Assembly: GCA_963854835.1 (NCBI GenBank)
Contig: OY978529.1
Span: 48,293,821-48,357,820, forward strand
Direction of reading: 5' to 3'
Length of the DNA: 64,000 nucleotides
Source of the DNA: Megamerina dolium
Lineage: Eukaryota > Arthropoda > Insecta > Diptera > Megamerinidae
Shown: positions 1-56,408 of the stretch, one piece after another
How the letters are laid out: the number at the start of each line of letters is the position of its first letter
Numbering within the stretch: position 1 is the stretch's first letter
Made by a program: the position numbers and the translations under genes
Notes under the pieces: model-generated
Told to the model about the DNA's origin: nothing
Database searches by the model: none
The model's input: the letters and a program-made list of their open reading frames with translations, nothing else

Positions 1-44847
<44,847 letters not shown>

Positions 44848-47302
44848 AGGACAGCTGAGTAAAGTGACATTGGAATCACAATTTATTATTGATTTGTAAG
44901 ATACTTAAAGTGCTTATTTTTTTGTTTGTTTATTTATTAAAAAGCTATGCTCTATTAATTCGTCTGACAGTTACTCTTTTTTTTTTTAACAAAATATAAA
45001 TTTGGCATTATTAAATTTTGCCCTTCTATATACTTATTTGAAAAGAAAAAAAAAAATGTGTATTATACAAATTAGATTTAAGCAAAAATTTCGTATTAAG
45101 TTATTAATGCAGCTTAAACGATATATAAACGTTGATAGTATTAAAATGCATTAGAATTGCACGAAGCACGAAGTAATCATATTTTATACACGAATATAAT
45201 TTCTCTCTAACTCTGTCTTACTATATTGCTTTGTTTTAAATTAAACAAAAAAAAAATAATAATAATAATAATAGTAAAGAAAAAAAACAAGGTGCCATCC
45301 AATTTATTGCAACCATATTTACATATAAATGTATTCTATTACATAAAATCCTCGATATATATTTGTGCCTTTTTCTATGAATGAAAATAGTGCTTTTTCG
45401 CAAATACCTTCAGTGTGTTTTTTTTAACAATAAGTTTATACTACATATATATAAGTATAAATAATTAAGATTAAGACGCTAAGCATTTTTACAACAGAAA
45501 TGTGAATAACTATTACAATTATTATTGATTTTAAAAGTTATAAAAAAAAAACAAAAATGTTACATTTACTTTTATAGTAATTTATGCATGTATTTATGTA
45601 TTTTTTATTTTTATTATTTTTTATTTTTTTAATAAATAAACTTTATACATATATATGTATTTAATTAATTATATTGTACTTATTCAGCATTTTCATATAT
45701 ATTTTTATTACATACATTTTATTATTATTGTGAATTTCAATTCTATATATATAATAAATTGACTTTTAATTGATATATCAATCATCTTTTGTTATATGTA
45801 TGTAAATATGATACTTTAACGCTGCTCATACCCATTGCATATTTCTGAAAATATATATCCTAACCGTTAACCATTTCTTGATGATCTTGGAACTGAGATG
45901 ATTTTAAGAAATTAAAATATTTTCAAATAAATTTAAGATTTTTATTTTGTTTCTAATTACATTGTTGTTGCTGTCGTAATTGGGCATCTGGACTTGGCTC
46001 TTTTATTCACGGCTCCGATTTTCCCTATCTCGAACAAGAAGGGCGAGCCGTCATTTCCAAGTGCTTTGAGTTTCCTCCTAATTGATCGTAAAGTTACGTC
46101 TCGATGAATTATCTGCAGAAAGACGATGCATATTTATACGATTTGTCTTGTGAGGCTCATCTAAGAGCTGGCTATTTGAGTGTTTCATTTTCTTGTTGGT
46201 TATTGCGCTGTTACCCTACGCCCAATCCGCAAGGTGTCTCATCTTGCGACGAAACTGATTTTGCACGATCGAGCGAGACTAAGTCTGTATATCCCACTAG
46301 TTGGTATACGATACGATTGTTGATTGTTGTTCCTGATTTATCATTCCTATGGGAAGCAAACAAATCTACTTACTGAAAATTTACTTTTTAAATCCAAAAA
46401 TGCTTGGAGTACTTGTTATGATTTAGTACACATTTTTAGTTTTCTAATACAATTAAGATCATTTTGATGGAATTGGTAAAATTTGATTGTAGAAAAATTA
46501 CTATTTCTCAAAATTCGAGTCAATTTCATAGTATTAGGATGTGCCCTAGAAACTGGGATCAAATTTTTCCTTAAGAGATTTAAAACTTTCAATATAATTA
46601 TGGTAGTGATTCTTTGTCACAATATCTCAACTGTTCCCATTCGTCATCCATATGAGATTAATTAAACGAAAAATAATGCCTTTTACTGCGGACAGTAATA
46701 TTTCTTATATTTTCGTTCGAAAAGTCATCCTTAATCCAAAATCTACTTGTACAAATATATATAAAACACATTTTGCAGGTGGGTGTTTGGAATGGTGAGC
46801 TTCTTCAACACTTATTATATTTCAAATATATACATTTTTTTTCTATAAATATTACAATACAATAACAATAAATTGATAAATGTGTCCAAAGTGAAATGCT
46901 TCATCAACGTAAGTATGTAGTTGCTCCGTTGTAGTCGCAATCGGAAGTCAATACCTAATTAGCAATTTAACAATTGTAACTATACATGTATGAAACTTAT
47001 AAATAATGTAAAGCACTTGTTGGATATACACAAAGCATAACCACGACGACGACGCTGCTCATAATGTGAATACCACTTAAAAATATATATATATATATTT
47101 TTTGTATTTATCGTGTTTTCATGCAAATTGCTTTTTAACAAACAATGTCAAATGATGCAGGGTGCGACAACATTAATATTTCGGGTGTGAGGTGCTGCTT
47201 GATTGACATGTGGTAGATTTATATACGTATATTATGTACGCTGGCTTTAGACTAGATATTTGAAGAATAGACACTGTCCCCTTTCTCAGTCAGCGAATGC
47301 AT
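44848..47302. other. Convergent intergenic region Myo31DF / ALKBH6
   Basis: 3' UTRs and spacer. AT-rich with several AATAAA signals (for example near 45630 for the myosin). The short open frame at 46104-46376 (+) has no recognisable similarity and is not called as a gene. Confidence 0.55.
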
Positions 47303-47760
47303 TCAGGTGAATTTCAGTCTCATTTTCGTCGTCTTGGGAACATTACGTATTGTGAGTGAGATACGTGTGCGTCGTTCTAAACATTCGCCCATTTTAAATG
47401 TATTCTCACAATTCTCAAAATTCGCAATACGATCACAAAGCACATCCTGATCAAGTTCACGTATGGCATGCAAATAATCACTATATAAAGTGTCCTTTAA
47501 AATTAGTAAACTACGTGGTTCCAACAGCAATTTGAATTGTATTTCACGCTTCTGATGATTATCTCCAACGTCAGCCGTAGCAGTGGTGTCTTCATCTTCG
47601 GGCTTTTCACGTTTCATAAACTCAAGCACTGTATGAGAACCGCATGATATTGTTGATATGATCGGATAAAAGAGTGGACCATCAGTGTGTGGCATTATAC
47701 CTTGACCGGGTAAATATTCATTAACAAGTACATGATTGGATTTTTGCGATTCAAATACAC
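47303..47760 (-). CDS. ALKBH6-like exon 3 (catalytic core and stop)
   Basis: After CCACAG it reads VFESQKSNHVLVNEYLPG, then the HTD metal motif, the distal His and the terminal Arg pair, ending MRLKFT and TGA. A fly-type acidic insert (EDEDTTATADVGDN) lies in the middle. Confidence 0.92.
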
Positions 47761-48178
47761 CTGTGGTAATAATAGAATAACTTTATACTGCGAATTGTAT
47801 TCATATCTATGCATACGTTACCCAAATTATTGATTTTATCCACATACGTTTGCAACCACTCAGGTATTTCTTCGGCAACCATACCATTCGGATGTGGGAT
47901 ACCGCCATAATTTATGAGACGCCTATTTAATAATTGTGTCCATTTGGGCTTTGGTGTGCGCTCTATTTGTGAGAGTATACGTTGCTCTTCTTCGGAGGTA
48001 ATAAAATTAGGAATGTACATGGCGGTGGGTGGGCACTACATGTGTACGCATGTATATTAATTGACACATATTATTTACATATATATGGAATATGATGTAG
48101 GTACATTAATTTGGCTTATATTTTCTTCTTGCTTTTATAAATACTTGCCTTACGCACTTGAAAATCTGTAAAATCCAT
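47303..48178 (-). CDS. Alpha-ketoglutarate-dependent dioxygenase AlkB homologue 6 (ALKBH6-like)
   Basis: Three exons on the minus strand: 48149-48178, 47822-48035 and 47303-47760, joined to a 233-residue protein (human ALKBH6 has 238). It belongs to the Fe(II)/2-oxoglutarate AlkB family; the substrate of ALKBH6 is not firmly established. The protein starts MDFTDFQVRK and includes PKPKWTQL, GGIPHPNGM, NHVLVNEYLPGQGIMPHTDGP (His and Asp of the metal-binding HxD), STISCGSHTVLEF, LLLEPRSLLILKD, the distal His in YLHAI, and the 2-oxoglutarate-binding RISLTIR at the end. Intron 2 (47761-47821) is GT-AG; intron 1 (48036-48148) needs a GC donor. The Drosophila orthologue is, from memory, CG6144. It is convergent with Myo31DF and divergent from dUTPase. 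Confidence 0.92.
47822..48035 (-). CDS. ALKBH6-like exon 2
   Basis: Begins after TGTAG with CPPTAMYIPNF and ends NNLG with a split Gly codon before GTAACG. An in-frame ATG at 48018-48020 could serve as an alternative start, but conservation of the upstream residues favours the exon 1 start. Confidence 0.9.
48149..48178 (-). CDS. ALKBH6-like exon 1 with GC splice donor
   Basis: Ten codons, MDFTDFQVRK. The donor reads AAG|GCAAGTA, the standard GC-donor consensus, and keeps phase 0 with the next exon. The nearby GT (C|GTAAGG) would shift the frame. Confidence 0.82.
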
Positions 48179-50235
48179 TTCTGTTTCTTTGCTCTTCTAT
48201 ATGCTGATATATAATTAACTTTACTTTATATTATGAATTTAATATAAGACAAATATTAATTGTAAATTGTAACGTTTTTGATCCGACTACATTGTACATA
48301 AAAATCAGTACAAAACAAAAATCCAATAGCCTTGAAATGTCAAACTTTGACATTCTTACGAAACGTAATGATATGCGTTATTTTGTCTATTGTGAATGGA
48401 TGATATGGTTGCTATTGGAAGACACATGAAGCAATACTTAACCCATTGTTAACCCATTGTTAACAATTAAACGATTATTGCAACTTTTTTTACTTAAAAC
48501 ATTGTAACTTTTTAGTGCGCTACAAAGAGCGTCTTTATTAAGCACTTAGTTATGATAATCTTGAAACTACAATAGACCTTTTGACAATTTTTTTATGGGA
48601 AATATGTCACACAAGTTAATTCTGACTTTAAGATAAGATTTTAAATAAAATTAAAATAAAAAGTAATACAGAAATCATAAAAAAATTATTTAGTTGTTTT
48701 TGTTCTATTATATTTACCGGTGTATCACTCGTATTCGTCTTGATATTCATTTTGTTTGAAATTTACACTTCTTATTTCAAAACGAGAACGATAAAATTCG
48801 TCTATTGAATAGCAAACTCAATAAACTTAGGCTGCAAAGATGTATTGATGCTATTCAAATTTTGTATGTGAAACAGTTGTATGTGCTGATACAACTGTTG
48901 TAAAACTATACAACTATACAACGATACAATGACATACAACACCTTGCGAACTGCCTATATGTTTTTTTGGTGTTGCAACTCATTTGCTGTTTCGCTTTGT
49001 TTCTACTTCTTTTTCGTTGCTTAAAAATCAACACGTACGTATATGAGCATCTCGTAATGAAAAATTATAAAAATTTATTTGATACAATTATCCAATGCTT
49101 GGTTTTCTCACTTCTTGTTGGTATTATTAGTTTAAGATTCAGTCAAAATTTGTAATCGGTTACGATGCAAAAATAAGAAGAAGAGAAAAATCAGCTGACA
49201 ATATATTGAAATATCACATACAATCATGAGGGTGTTTAATATTTTCGTTCAACTTGAAGTTATGATGACTATAGGACTATGGGACTTATGAATTACGTAT
49301 ATATGTCTCTATTGTTAAGTTCGTGATCGATATTAGGAGTGTTCTCGTACGTAATAGTTTGTGATAATTGTCACAAACTATCACGTTTTGGCGTTCTCGT
49401 ACCCAAAAAACTTGCAAAGAAGGGGAAATTGAGAGAGCGAAATCACATTTCATTTTGAGGGGAGGTTGCAAATTGTTACTGGACAAATTTATGCCAGAAA
49501 AGACTTGCAAGTAGGAAAAACAGCTGATCATTAGCAAAAGAAACTAACAAGCAAACGAACAATTGCAATTTACTTCGTGGAATATCAGCTGTTCGTGAAA
49601 TTTGCAGGTTTTTGTTGGTTTTGCGTTCTTGTACTTTTTTGGCATATTTTTCTCTTTGAGAGCGAATGCTGTCAAATTCTCAGAAATTTGTTTACTGGAT
49701 AATTGTTACTGGAAAAGTAGGAAAACACACCTATTAATAACATTAATTTTCTTAGTTAAACGCAATATAGTAGTAATATATACAATAAACGCAATATAGT
49801 AATAATATATACAATAAATGGTTAAAAACTAGAGTGTCGTTTATTATAATGAAGGCAGCAATATATTCTGCGACAACAACAACCATTAACATTAATAGAG
49901 AATTGTCAATTTGTGACCCAATGTTGTAAAGAAAAATATCGTATTTGAAATGAAAAAACAAAACACAACATTCTAAACATTTATTCCAATTATATTTGTT
50001 TTATATTTTAGCGAACGCGTACTAGTACATGAATATTATACTTTACCAGTAAAAACTAGTACTAAACGTTAAGAATTTGTAATAAATAATAAATAAGCAA
50101 TTTGTTATAAATAAATTTTATTGATTTTCTATAGTTTTCAACCAAACTGCAATATAGTTACCACTTTTGTAAAAATGTAACATCTGCTATCGAATCGAAT
50201 AGAAAATTAAGAGATATCTCCATTACAAAAAATCT
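48179..50235. other. Divergent intergenic region ALKBH6 / dUTPase with repeats
   Basis: Probably holds both promoters. It contains a 28-bp palindrome (49354-49381), two diverged direct repeats (about 49384-49520 and 49616-49726) sharing GTTTTG.CGTTCT.GTAC and ATTGTTACTGGA…AAGTAGGAAAA, and a 30-bp tandem repeat at 49758-49817 (CGCAATATAGTA.TAATATATACAATAAA). No coding sequence was recognised. Confidence 0.6.
49354..49381. repeat. 28-bp palindrome upstream of dUTPase
   Basis: Arms ATAGTTTGTGA / TCACAAACTAT around TAATTG. It could be a transcription-factor site or a transposon remnant; the neighbouring GTTCTCGTAC occurs on both sides of it. Confidence 0.75.
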
Positions 50236-50337
50236 TTGGATAATCGTATGCATCGGGTTAAATATTATAATTTTAGTTTGTGTATTGAACACAGCCCTCT
50301 AAAACAGCTGATTCGATGTGACACATTCATCGCAAAC

Positions 50338-50516
50338 ATGAATAAGAACAAGAAAATTAGCGATGCGAAAAAGTGCGCCAAATTTTATTCAAATTCGCCG
50401 ATAGCCACACGTCGGTCGTTGTCTTCTAACTGTATTAAAGGTTCGTATTATATAGTGTTATTCACTCTTGTAAGAAATTTCTTAAATAAATTTCTTATTT
50501 TATATTGTAGGTATTT
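50338..50516 (+). other. Possible dUTPase 5' leader with small intron and upstream ORF
   Basis: An ATG at 50338 opens a frame rich in Lys, Arg and Ser (MNKNKKISDAKKC…). A plausible 70-bp intron (donor AAAG|GTTCGT at 50441, acceptor TTGTAG ending at 50510) would close it with TAA shortly before the dUTPase ATG. As drawn it is an upstream ORF in the 5' UTR, not part of dUTPase. The donor is weak and there is no transcript evidence. Confidence 0.35.
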
Positions 50517-50530
50517 AAGTTTTTGCTATA

Positions 50531-51346
50531 ATGTCTTCAAATGAAAGAAGTCCAATAACTGAGCCTTCAGCAAAGAAAATGAAAGTGAATGCTCCGCATT
50601 GTGTTCTCCGTTGGGCCAAGTTGACAGATAAAGCATTTATGCCAGTGCGTGGCTCTGTACGTGCGGCTGGTTTGGATTTGCGCAGCGCTTACGATGTTAT
50701 TGTGCCAGCGCGCGGAAGAGCTGTGGCGAAAACAGATTTACAGGTGGAACTACCGCAAGGCTGCTATGGTAGAGTGGCACCACGTTCGGGATTGGCTGTA
50801 AAGAATTTCATTGATGTGGGAGCGGGCGTTATCGATGAAGATTATCGTGGTAATGTGGGTGTAGTGTTATTCAATCATTCCAATGATGATTTTACCGTGA
50901 ATCGTGGCGATCGAATTGCACAATTGATTTGTGAACGTATATCCTATCCTGCGTTGGAGCAAGTGGAAAAATTGGAGGATACAGAGCGTGGCGATGGTGG
51001 ATTTGGATCAACTGGTGTTGCTGAGTTGCCAAGCAAGAATGATTCTAAATGTGAAGGACAGCAGGAAGTAGCATCAAATAAGAATAGCACTAAAGACGAG
51101 AAGAATGGTACTGCTGACGAGAAGAATGGTACTGCAGACGAAAAGAATGGTGATGCAAAGGAAAAGAATGGTACTGCAGACGAGAAGAAACCATCAACTA
51201 GAAGTGCCACTGCAGATGAAAAGGGTACGCCTGCTAAGAATACAGCTACAGGTGAAAAGAAAACGCCAACTCAAAAGACACCTACAGATGAAAAGAAATC
51301 GTCAACTAAAAATGTGCCAAGTGCAAAGAAGGAAGCATCCAAGTAG
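50531..51346 (+). CDS. dUTPase: Deoxyuridine triphosphatase (dUTPase) with extended C-terminal tail
   Basis: Hydrolyses dUTP to dUMP and pyrophosphate, limiting uracil in DNA and feeding dTMP synthesis; homotrimeric. All five motifs are present: I AAGLDLRS (45-52), II PRSGL (84-88), [13 protein letters not shown] (99-108) with the catalytic Asp, [11 protein letters not shown] (125-133) and [11 protein letters not shown] (153-162). The N-terminal SAKKMKV matches the nuclear-localisation motif of fly dUTPase. The Drosophila enzyme is about 188 residues; here 271 because of a ~105-residue tail after motif V made of Lys/Asp/Glu/Thr repeats (KNGTADE units, then KKTPT/KKSST). Single coding exon; start chosen as the first ATG in a fly-like context, preceding the conserved N-terminus. 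Confidence 0.95.
   Translation: MSSNERSPITEPSAKKMKVNAPHCVLRWAKLTDKAFMPVRGSVRAAGLDLRSAYDVIVPARGRAVAKTDLQVELPQGCYGRVAPRSGLAVKNFIDVGAGVIDEDYRGNVGVVLFNHSNDDFTVNRGDRIAQLICERISYPALEQVEKLEDTERGDGGFGSTGVAELPSKNDSKCEGQQEVASNKNSTKDEKNGTADEKNGTADEKNGDAKEKNGTADEKKPSTRSATADEKGTPAKNTATGEKKTPTQKTPTDEKKSSTKNVPSAKKEASK
51068..51345 (+). repeat. Coding microsatellite-like tail of dUTPase
   Basis: Tandem degenerate units GACGAGAAGAATGGTACTGC (about 21 bp) at 51096-51190, then looser units to the stop. In protein this is a charged, disordered tail. Replication slippage is the likely origin. Confidence 0.85.
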
Positions 51347-52500
51347 GCTGTTTAAATCATATACATTTACTATTCATGAATATTCATCATCACTTTGTTA
51401 CATTCTATACTGTTAATTAATGCTCTACATAGGCATACAAAATACATATGCATACATAGTAGTACTAGTACGTAAAAAAAATTGTCTATTTGAAAAACAC
51501 ACGAATTCATACCTAATTAAATATATGTTGTTGCTTAAAGATCGCTGGTATTTGTTTTTTTAATGGGATTCATGGCGAAAAATTGCGGAAGCAATGAAGA
51601 TTGCATGTGCCTAATGCATTTGTATTGTATTTGAGCGCGAAAAATAGTGTATGCAGTATATGTGCAGGTTCTTTGAAAGCTCCAATTAGCAATTGACGTC
51701 TTTTATGGTCTCGCTCTTGTTCACGAAAAGTGCAATACTGTTTTTTGTTGTTTTTGCATTATCGCGCTATACTTAGCCTAGACTTGCGTGTTTTTAATTA
51801 CCAATATTGCTATGCATCCTTGGTTGCCTTTTGGCGCAACGGTTACGCTTGACCTTATTACTCATTAAGGTCAATTTTCAAATTGTTTCAATGCATTTTG
51901 CACTTGTAGAGCATGTGCATACAACAGATAGTTAATGCGCTATGTAATATCGCTGCCAGTGTTGGGCGATTATAATGTGCATTGCACTGCATATAAAAGT
52001 AATTCATACAAGTTGCATTCAATAAATTTCTAATTTCTATTTTTTATGTACTTAATGCTCATATGTACATATATTAGTTAAATCATTTGGTTACAGTTAA
52101 TACAAATGCTGTATGATATATGTATATATTTGGTGGCGAACAGAAAACTAAAACATTTTTGGGTATTTTTAAATAAACGAGAATCACTTTGTAGCTCGCT
52201 ACGTTTGGTTTTCTATTTGTAAATCCTTTTTGAATAGTACAATATATTTAATTTACAATTTGAAATATTTTAAAGCGTTTGCTTCGGCGATGAACTCGAA
52301 TTGAATCCAGTTGAATTATTGAACCAGGTATGTTTGTCAATAAATTCGCTTAAAAATAAAATAACCAATAATTGGTTTCAAGAAAGACAAACTTATTTTC
52401 TATACTCTTGAGGCGATAAGTTCAGAATCCATATCTATAACAATAATCAATAAATCGGATTAAGAAAGAACTGCACAATTATGACTCATTGATGATAAAC
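51347..52500. other. Intergenic sequence 3' of dUTPase
   Basis: AT-rich, presumably containing the dUTPase 3' UTR. No further element was recognised. Confidence 0.5.
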
Positions 52501-52504
52501 TTTC

Positions 52505-53171
52505 GCGGGCGACACGATTATTTTAAGCACACACGGAAATCTGACTACAGCTTCAACGAACCTGCAAGCACATCTTGACATTTTCACTAAGATAAGGTAC
52601 TTGCCTATCTATCAAAATTAATGGGCAATGGGCACAGCATTCCCATGTTAAATATCTTGGCATTCATTTAGACCAAAGACTCACATGGAATAAACATATT
52701 GAAGCCAGAAAAGTCCAAATAACACTCAAACTAAGTTTGAAGAATAAAGTGCTGATATACAAATCAATAATAAAACCAATTTGGACATATGGCATTCAAA
52801 TGGGGAGCAGTGCATCATCATGAAACGTTGAAAAGCTGCAAAGGGTGCAATCAAAGGTGCTTGATACTATCACAAGAGCACCATGGTACGTCAAAAACTT
52901 CAATATACACAGAGATTTAAATATACCATCAGTCAAAGGTGAAATATCCTTACTCAATCGCACTAACCCGCTCGAAATCAACCTACTACTTAACCGAGGC
53001 CATCAACGTCTGAAGAATAAGAGAGATATTATGGAACTAAGTTAAGCTTTGCTTTACAAAGAGTTTTGAGCACTGGCAAAGAACTCTAAATATTTTAGCC
53101 TTAAGATTTGATCACTTATTGTTAGTTTCGTTAAAAAAAGATCCAATAAAAACTGAAGATGAAAAAAAAAA
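52505..53171 (+). mobile_element. 5'-truncated jockey-type LINE with poly(A) tail
   Basis: Plus-strand frames carry the end of the reverse transcriptase: GDTIILSTHGNLTTAS (the DD box region), YLGIHLDQRLTWNKHIEA-like sequence, KSIIKPIWTYGIQ, and the C-terminal HGTSKTSIYTEI / APWYVKNFNIHRDLNIPSV block typical of jockey-clade elements. Frames are broken several times. The 3' end has AATAAAA followed by an A11 tract at 53161-53171. A dead 5'-truncated copy. Confidence 0.8.
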
Positions 53172-56083
53172 ACTGATGATCACTTAATACATCAGAAGAT
53201 TTTTGTGAAGTTCTTATTTTAAAGGCGAACGCGGCTATTCAGATTATTTCCAGCTAATGATCCCTTGAAAATTTGGCAATTGAACTGATTAATTTAATTC
53301 TTGATATCTCTTTCATTTCCACATGGAAACTTAAGAAACTTTTTGCCACGTTTGTGTAAGTACATCTATTGCATTAGAATGCCAATTGTAGTTTGTGCAT
53401 TTCAATTAACTTCATCTCGTAGTCCCCTTCCTATTTGATGCAAAATATAAAAGATTTGCTTGTTTTTATTATATTTTAATTTATTGTATTAATATTTTCA
53501 TGAACTTGGGCGCGAATTTTTTAAATTATAAAAATACATCCTTCTATATGTAATTTATATTTTTTTAATTTTAAGCGTATTTTATGTAAATATAAATTAC
53601 TTATTATTGTTGTTTGCTTCATTAATAAATTCAACAATAATATAAGAATAATATGTAGTCATTATCAAAATAAAAAAATTGTATTCAAATAATTGAAAAA
53701 TTATTTCAAATTGTTTGGCGTTTAAAAAACACTTCTTCAGTTGGTGTCGTAAGAAAACTTAATTTAATACGTTTATATTTCCCTTTTTTTTTAACAATGA
53801 CATGTATTTTTGCAATATTTTTTGTATGTAGAAATAATGTACATATATACATATAAATAAAAGTTCCTCTTGTTTCGTAAGGATTTAACTAGATATTTCA
53901 GTATTTAGTCTTAAAGTTTGATTTTTTGTTTGTTTGTTTGATGAATGGCCGCAATTTTTATAAAAAAAAAATATGAAAAACAATAGTAGAAGATGCAACG
54001 TATTTTTTATAACGTCTATTTTAAACAAAATATTTCAAAAATTTTGTAATTATTGAAATCAGGGACCGAAGGATTAATATTTGTTTTTTTTTTTTTAATT
54101 TAATAGATTTGATCAGCATGTTTTAACAACAAACGCTTTCTGCTATATTATTCTGATATTAAAAATTTTTAATTTCATTTCTACGCAAAAATTCTAAAAA
54201 CCAAAACATAAATTGTTTAACTTCTAGCAAAATATTTATCCAAAAAAAAAAAAAAATTATTATTTTTTTCGCACATATCACTTATAATGATTCCAGTCCC
54301 TGATTGAAATATTAAAAGGCGTCTGTGACTATATGTCTGTCTGTCTGTCTATACTGACTAGTTGTAAAAATTAAATTACATATATAAATTAGAGATTTAA
54401 ATGTTTTCATTTAATTTGTTTTGTTTCATTAAGGACATTGTTGTTGTACATACGTACTTATATGTTACTTAAACAAATATATGTACTATGCATGTATAAA
54501 ATATATTTATACACATATGTATAACAATTTAATTAAGTACAATTAATATTAAATACATATTTGTATTTATAAATATATATTTTATATACAAATTTAATTA
54601 CATATATTAAACTAAATTGACTATATATTTTCTCTCTTTTTTTTTTCTTTCTTAATTTTCTTACTTACAAATATAGTATAGTATCATACTATACTCATAA
54701 ATGTACACGTATACATATTTATATGTATCGTATATATGTATATAAACATATTTTTCTTTTCTTTTTCTTACATTAATATAATTATTATGCATAAAAATTC
54801 AGTGTTAGTGGAAGACTTTGCGATTATTGTTGTTTTTTTATTGTTGCTTGTCACAATAAGGCATTTTGGTAATAAACACTACTTAGTTTTATACTCTTAT
54901 GTACGATTATGTAACTACATATAATTCAAAGAATATGTATAAAGTTTATGTCCATTGATCATATAATATTTTAACGACCAATGAAGTCTAACAAAGATAA
55001 AGAGTTTTCTTGCAGTTCTTTGATAATAAGAGTCAAAAACAATTTTTTGAATATAGCTTGTATATGTATGAAATGAACGTTGGTATTCTTTGAATATATA
55101 TAAATTTGTACACAATATACAATATGTATAATTAAATACATACTATATACCTACATATATTAAATACTAATTTTAAGGACAAAATATTTGCATCCCATTA
55201 TGTAAGAACAAAAACGTGGCTTATACAACAACAAAAACATATTGTAAAGATAACAATATTAAAAATTATAATGCAAAAAAAATATATATATATACATTAA
55301 TTAGCTTAAATGCAATTTAATTGCTGTGTTCTCAATCAATCAAACACAAAGATGCATGAGCATATACAAATAAATGTATATAAACATTTCTTGGACTCTT
55401 TTGTTTAGACACATAAACATTTAGCAGATGCATGTAATATTATATATGTATATCTATGATTTTAAAGTGGATAACAACTGGAATTCAATTTCGCATATAT
55501 AAATGCAATGATATTTTTAATTTGATTCAAGTTTGTGATCCACATCATACTACATAACCATATACATGGAATTATCGATATTTGTAATATGTAGTAGGAA
55601 CTCAATAGCAACAGCCGCTTTGGTTGGTATTGTCATGACTTTCTACAGAACATTTCTAAGGATTCGCTCAAAATGTTCGTTTAAAATTTGAAAATTCATT
55701 TGAACATTTATGTGGAATATATTTTATTTATATTTTTACTATTTCGTTGAAAGAAAAAATATTTATCAAGTATCATTCATGGTTTAAAAAATGCAACTCT
55801 GCGTGACTGTTTCTTTATGAACGGAATAACCTCAAATTTTGTGAGCAAATAAGATGCATCGAAAAAAAAATAAAACGCTTTAACAGGGATAATGTCAAAA
55901 TTGTTAAAGAAGTCATGGACCATATGTTTCTCATACCCAAACTGAGTTGAAAATTGAGTATTTCTCCTAACGCGACATTTACACAGTGTAATTAAGATAA
56001 TAATGTGGTTCATCCTAATCTTAGCTGTTATAGCAATAATTATAATCATAGATATACTATAAATATGTATATACATATGAATA
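53172..56083. other. Intergenic sequence, nothing recognised
   Basis: AT-rich with a (TCTG)n run at 54334-54350 and (TATG)n-like tracts. No coding similarity was recognised. Confidence 0.5.
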
Positions 56084-56290
56084 TTAAGATGCCTCATGAA
56101 GAAAAGTTGCCATTTTGATTAACTTGAAGGTCTGCATATTTTATGATGATCTCTAAAAATCTTGCTACTTCTAAGGCCGTTTATTCTTCATAGAAAAATT
56201 TTGAGGTTTCTTTGAAAAAAAAAATCATGTTTCACTGGTAAAAATAGCATAATCTTTTCTTTGCATGGAGAGTGAGGTGAGGCAGCTTAA
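56084..56290. mobile_element. TTAA-flanked MITE, copy 2
   Basis: TTAA at 56084-56087 and 56287-56290 flank a 199-bp element with inverted ends GATGCCTCATG / GTGAGGCAGC and a subterminal TTTCACTGGTAAAAA. The left end and the subterminal block match the copy at 20652-20893. It lies about 120 bp beyond the stop of the SAM-domain gene, possibly within its 3' UTR. Confidence 0.72.
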
Positions 56291-56408
56291 TTTGCACATG
56301 TTGTTGTTGTTGCTTTCCTTTGCAAAACTCTGACGCATAATAAGCTCAACAACAGCAACAACAACAACAATAACGATATCGACCATTTCCGCCGCAATGC
56401 CACAATCA

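Noticed and set aside
46104..46376. 90-residue plus-strand ORF between Myo31DF and ALKBH6
   Set aside because: No recognisable domain, no start context or splice support; length is expected by chance.
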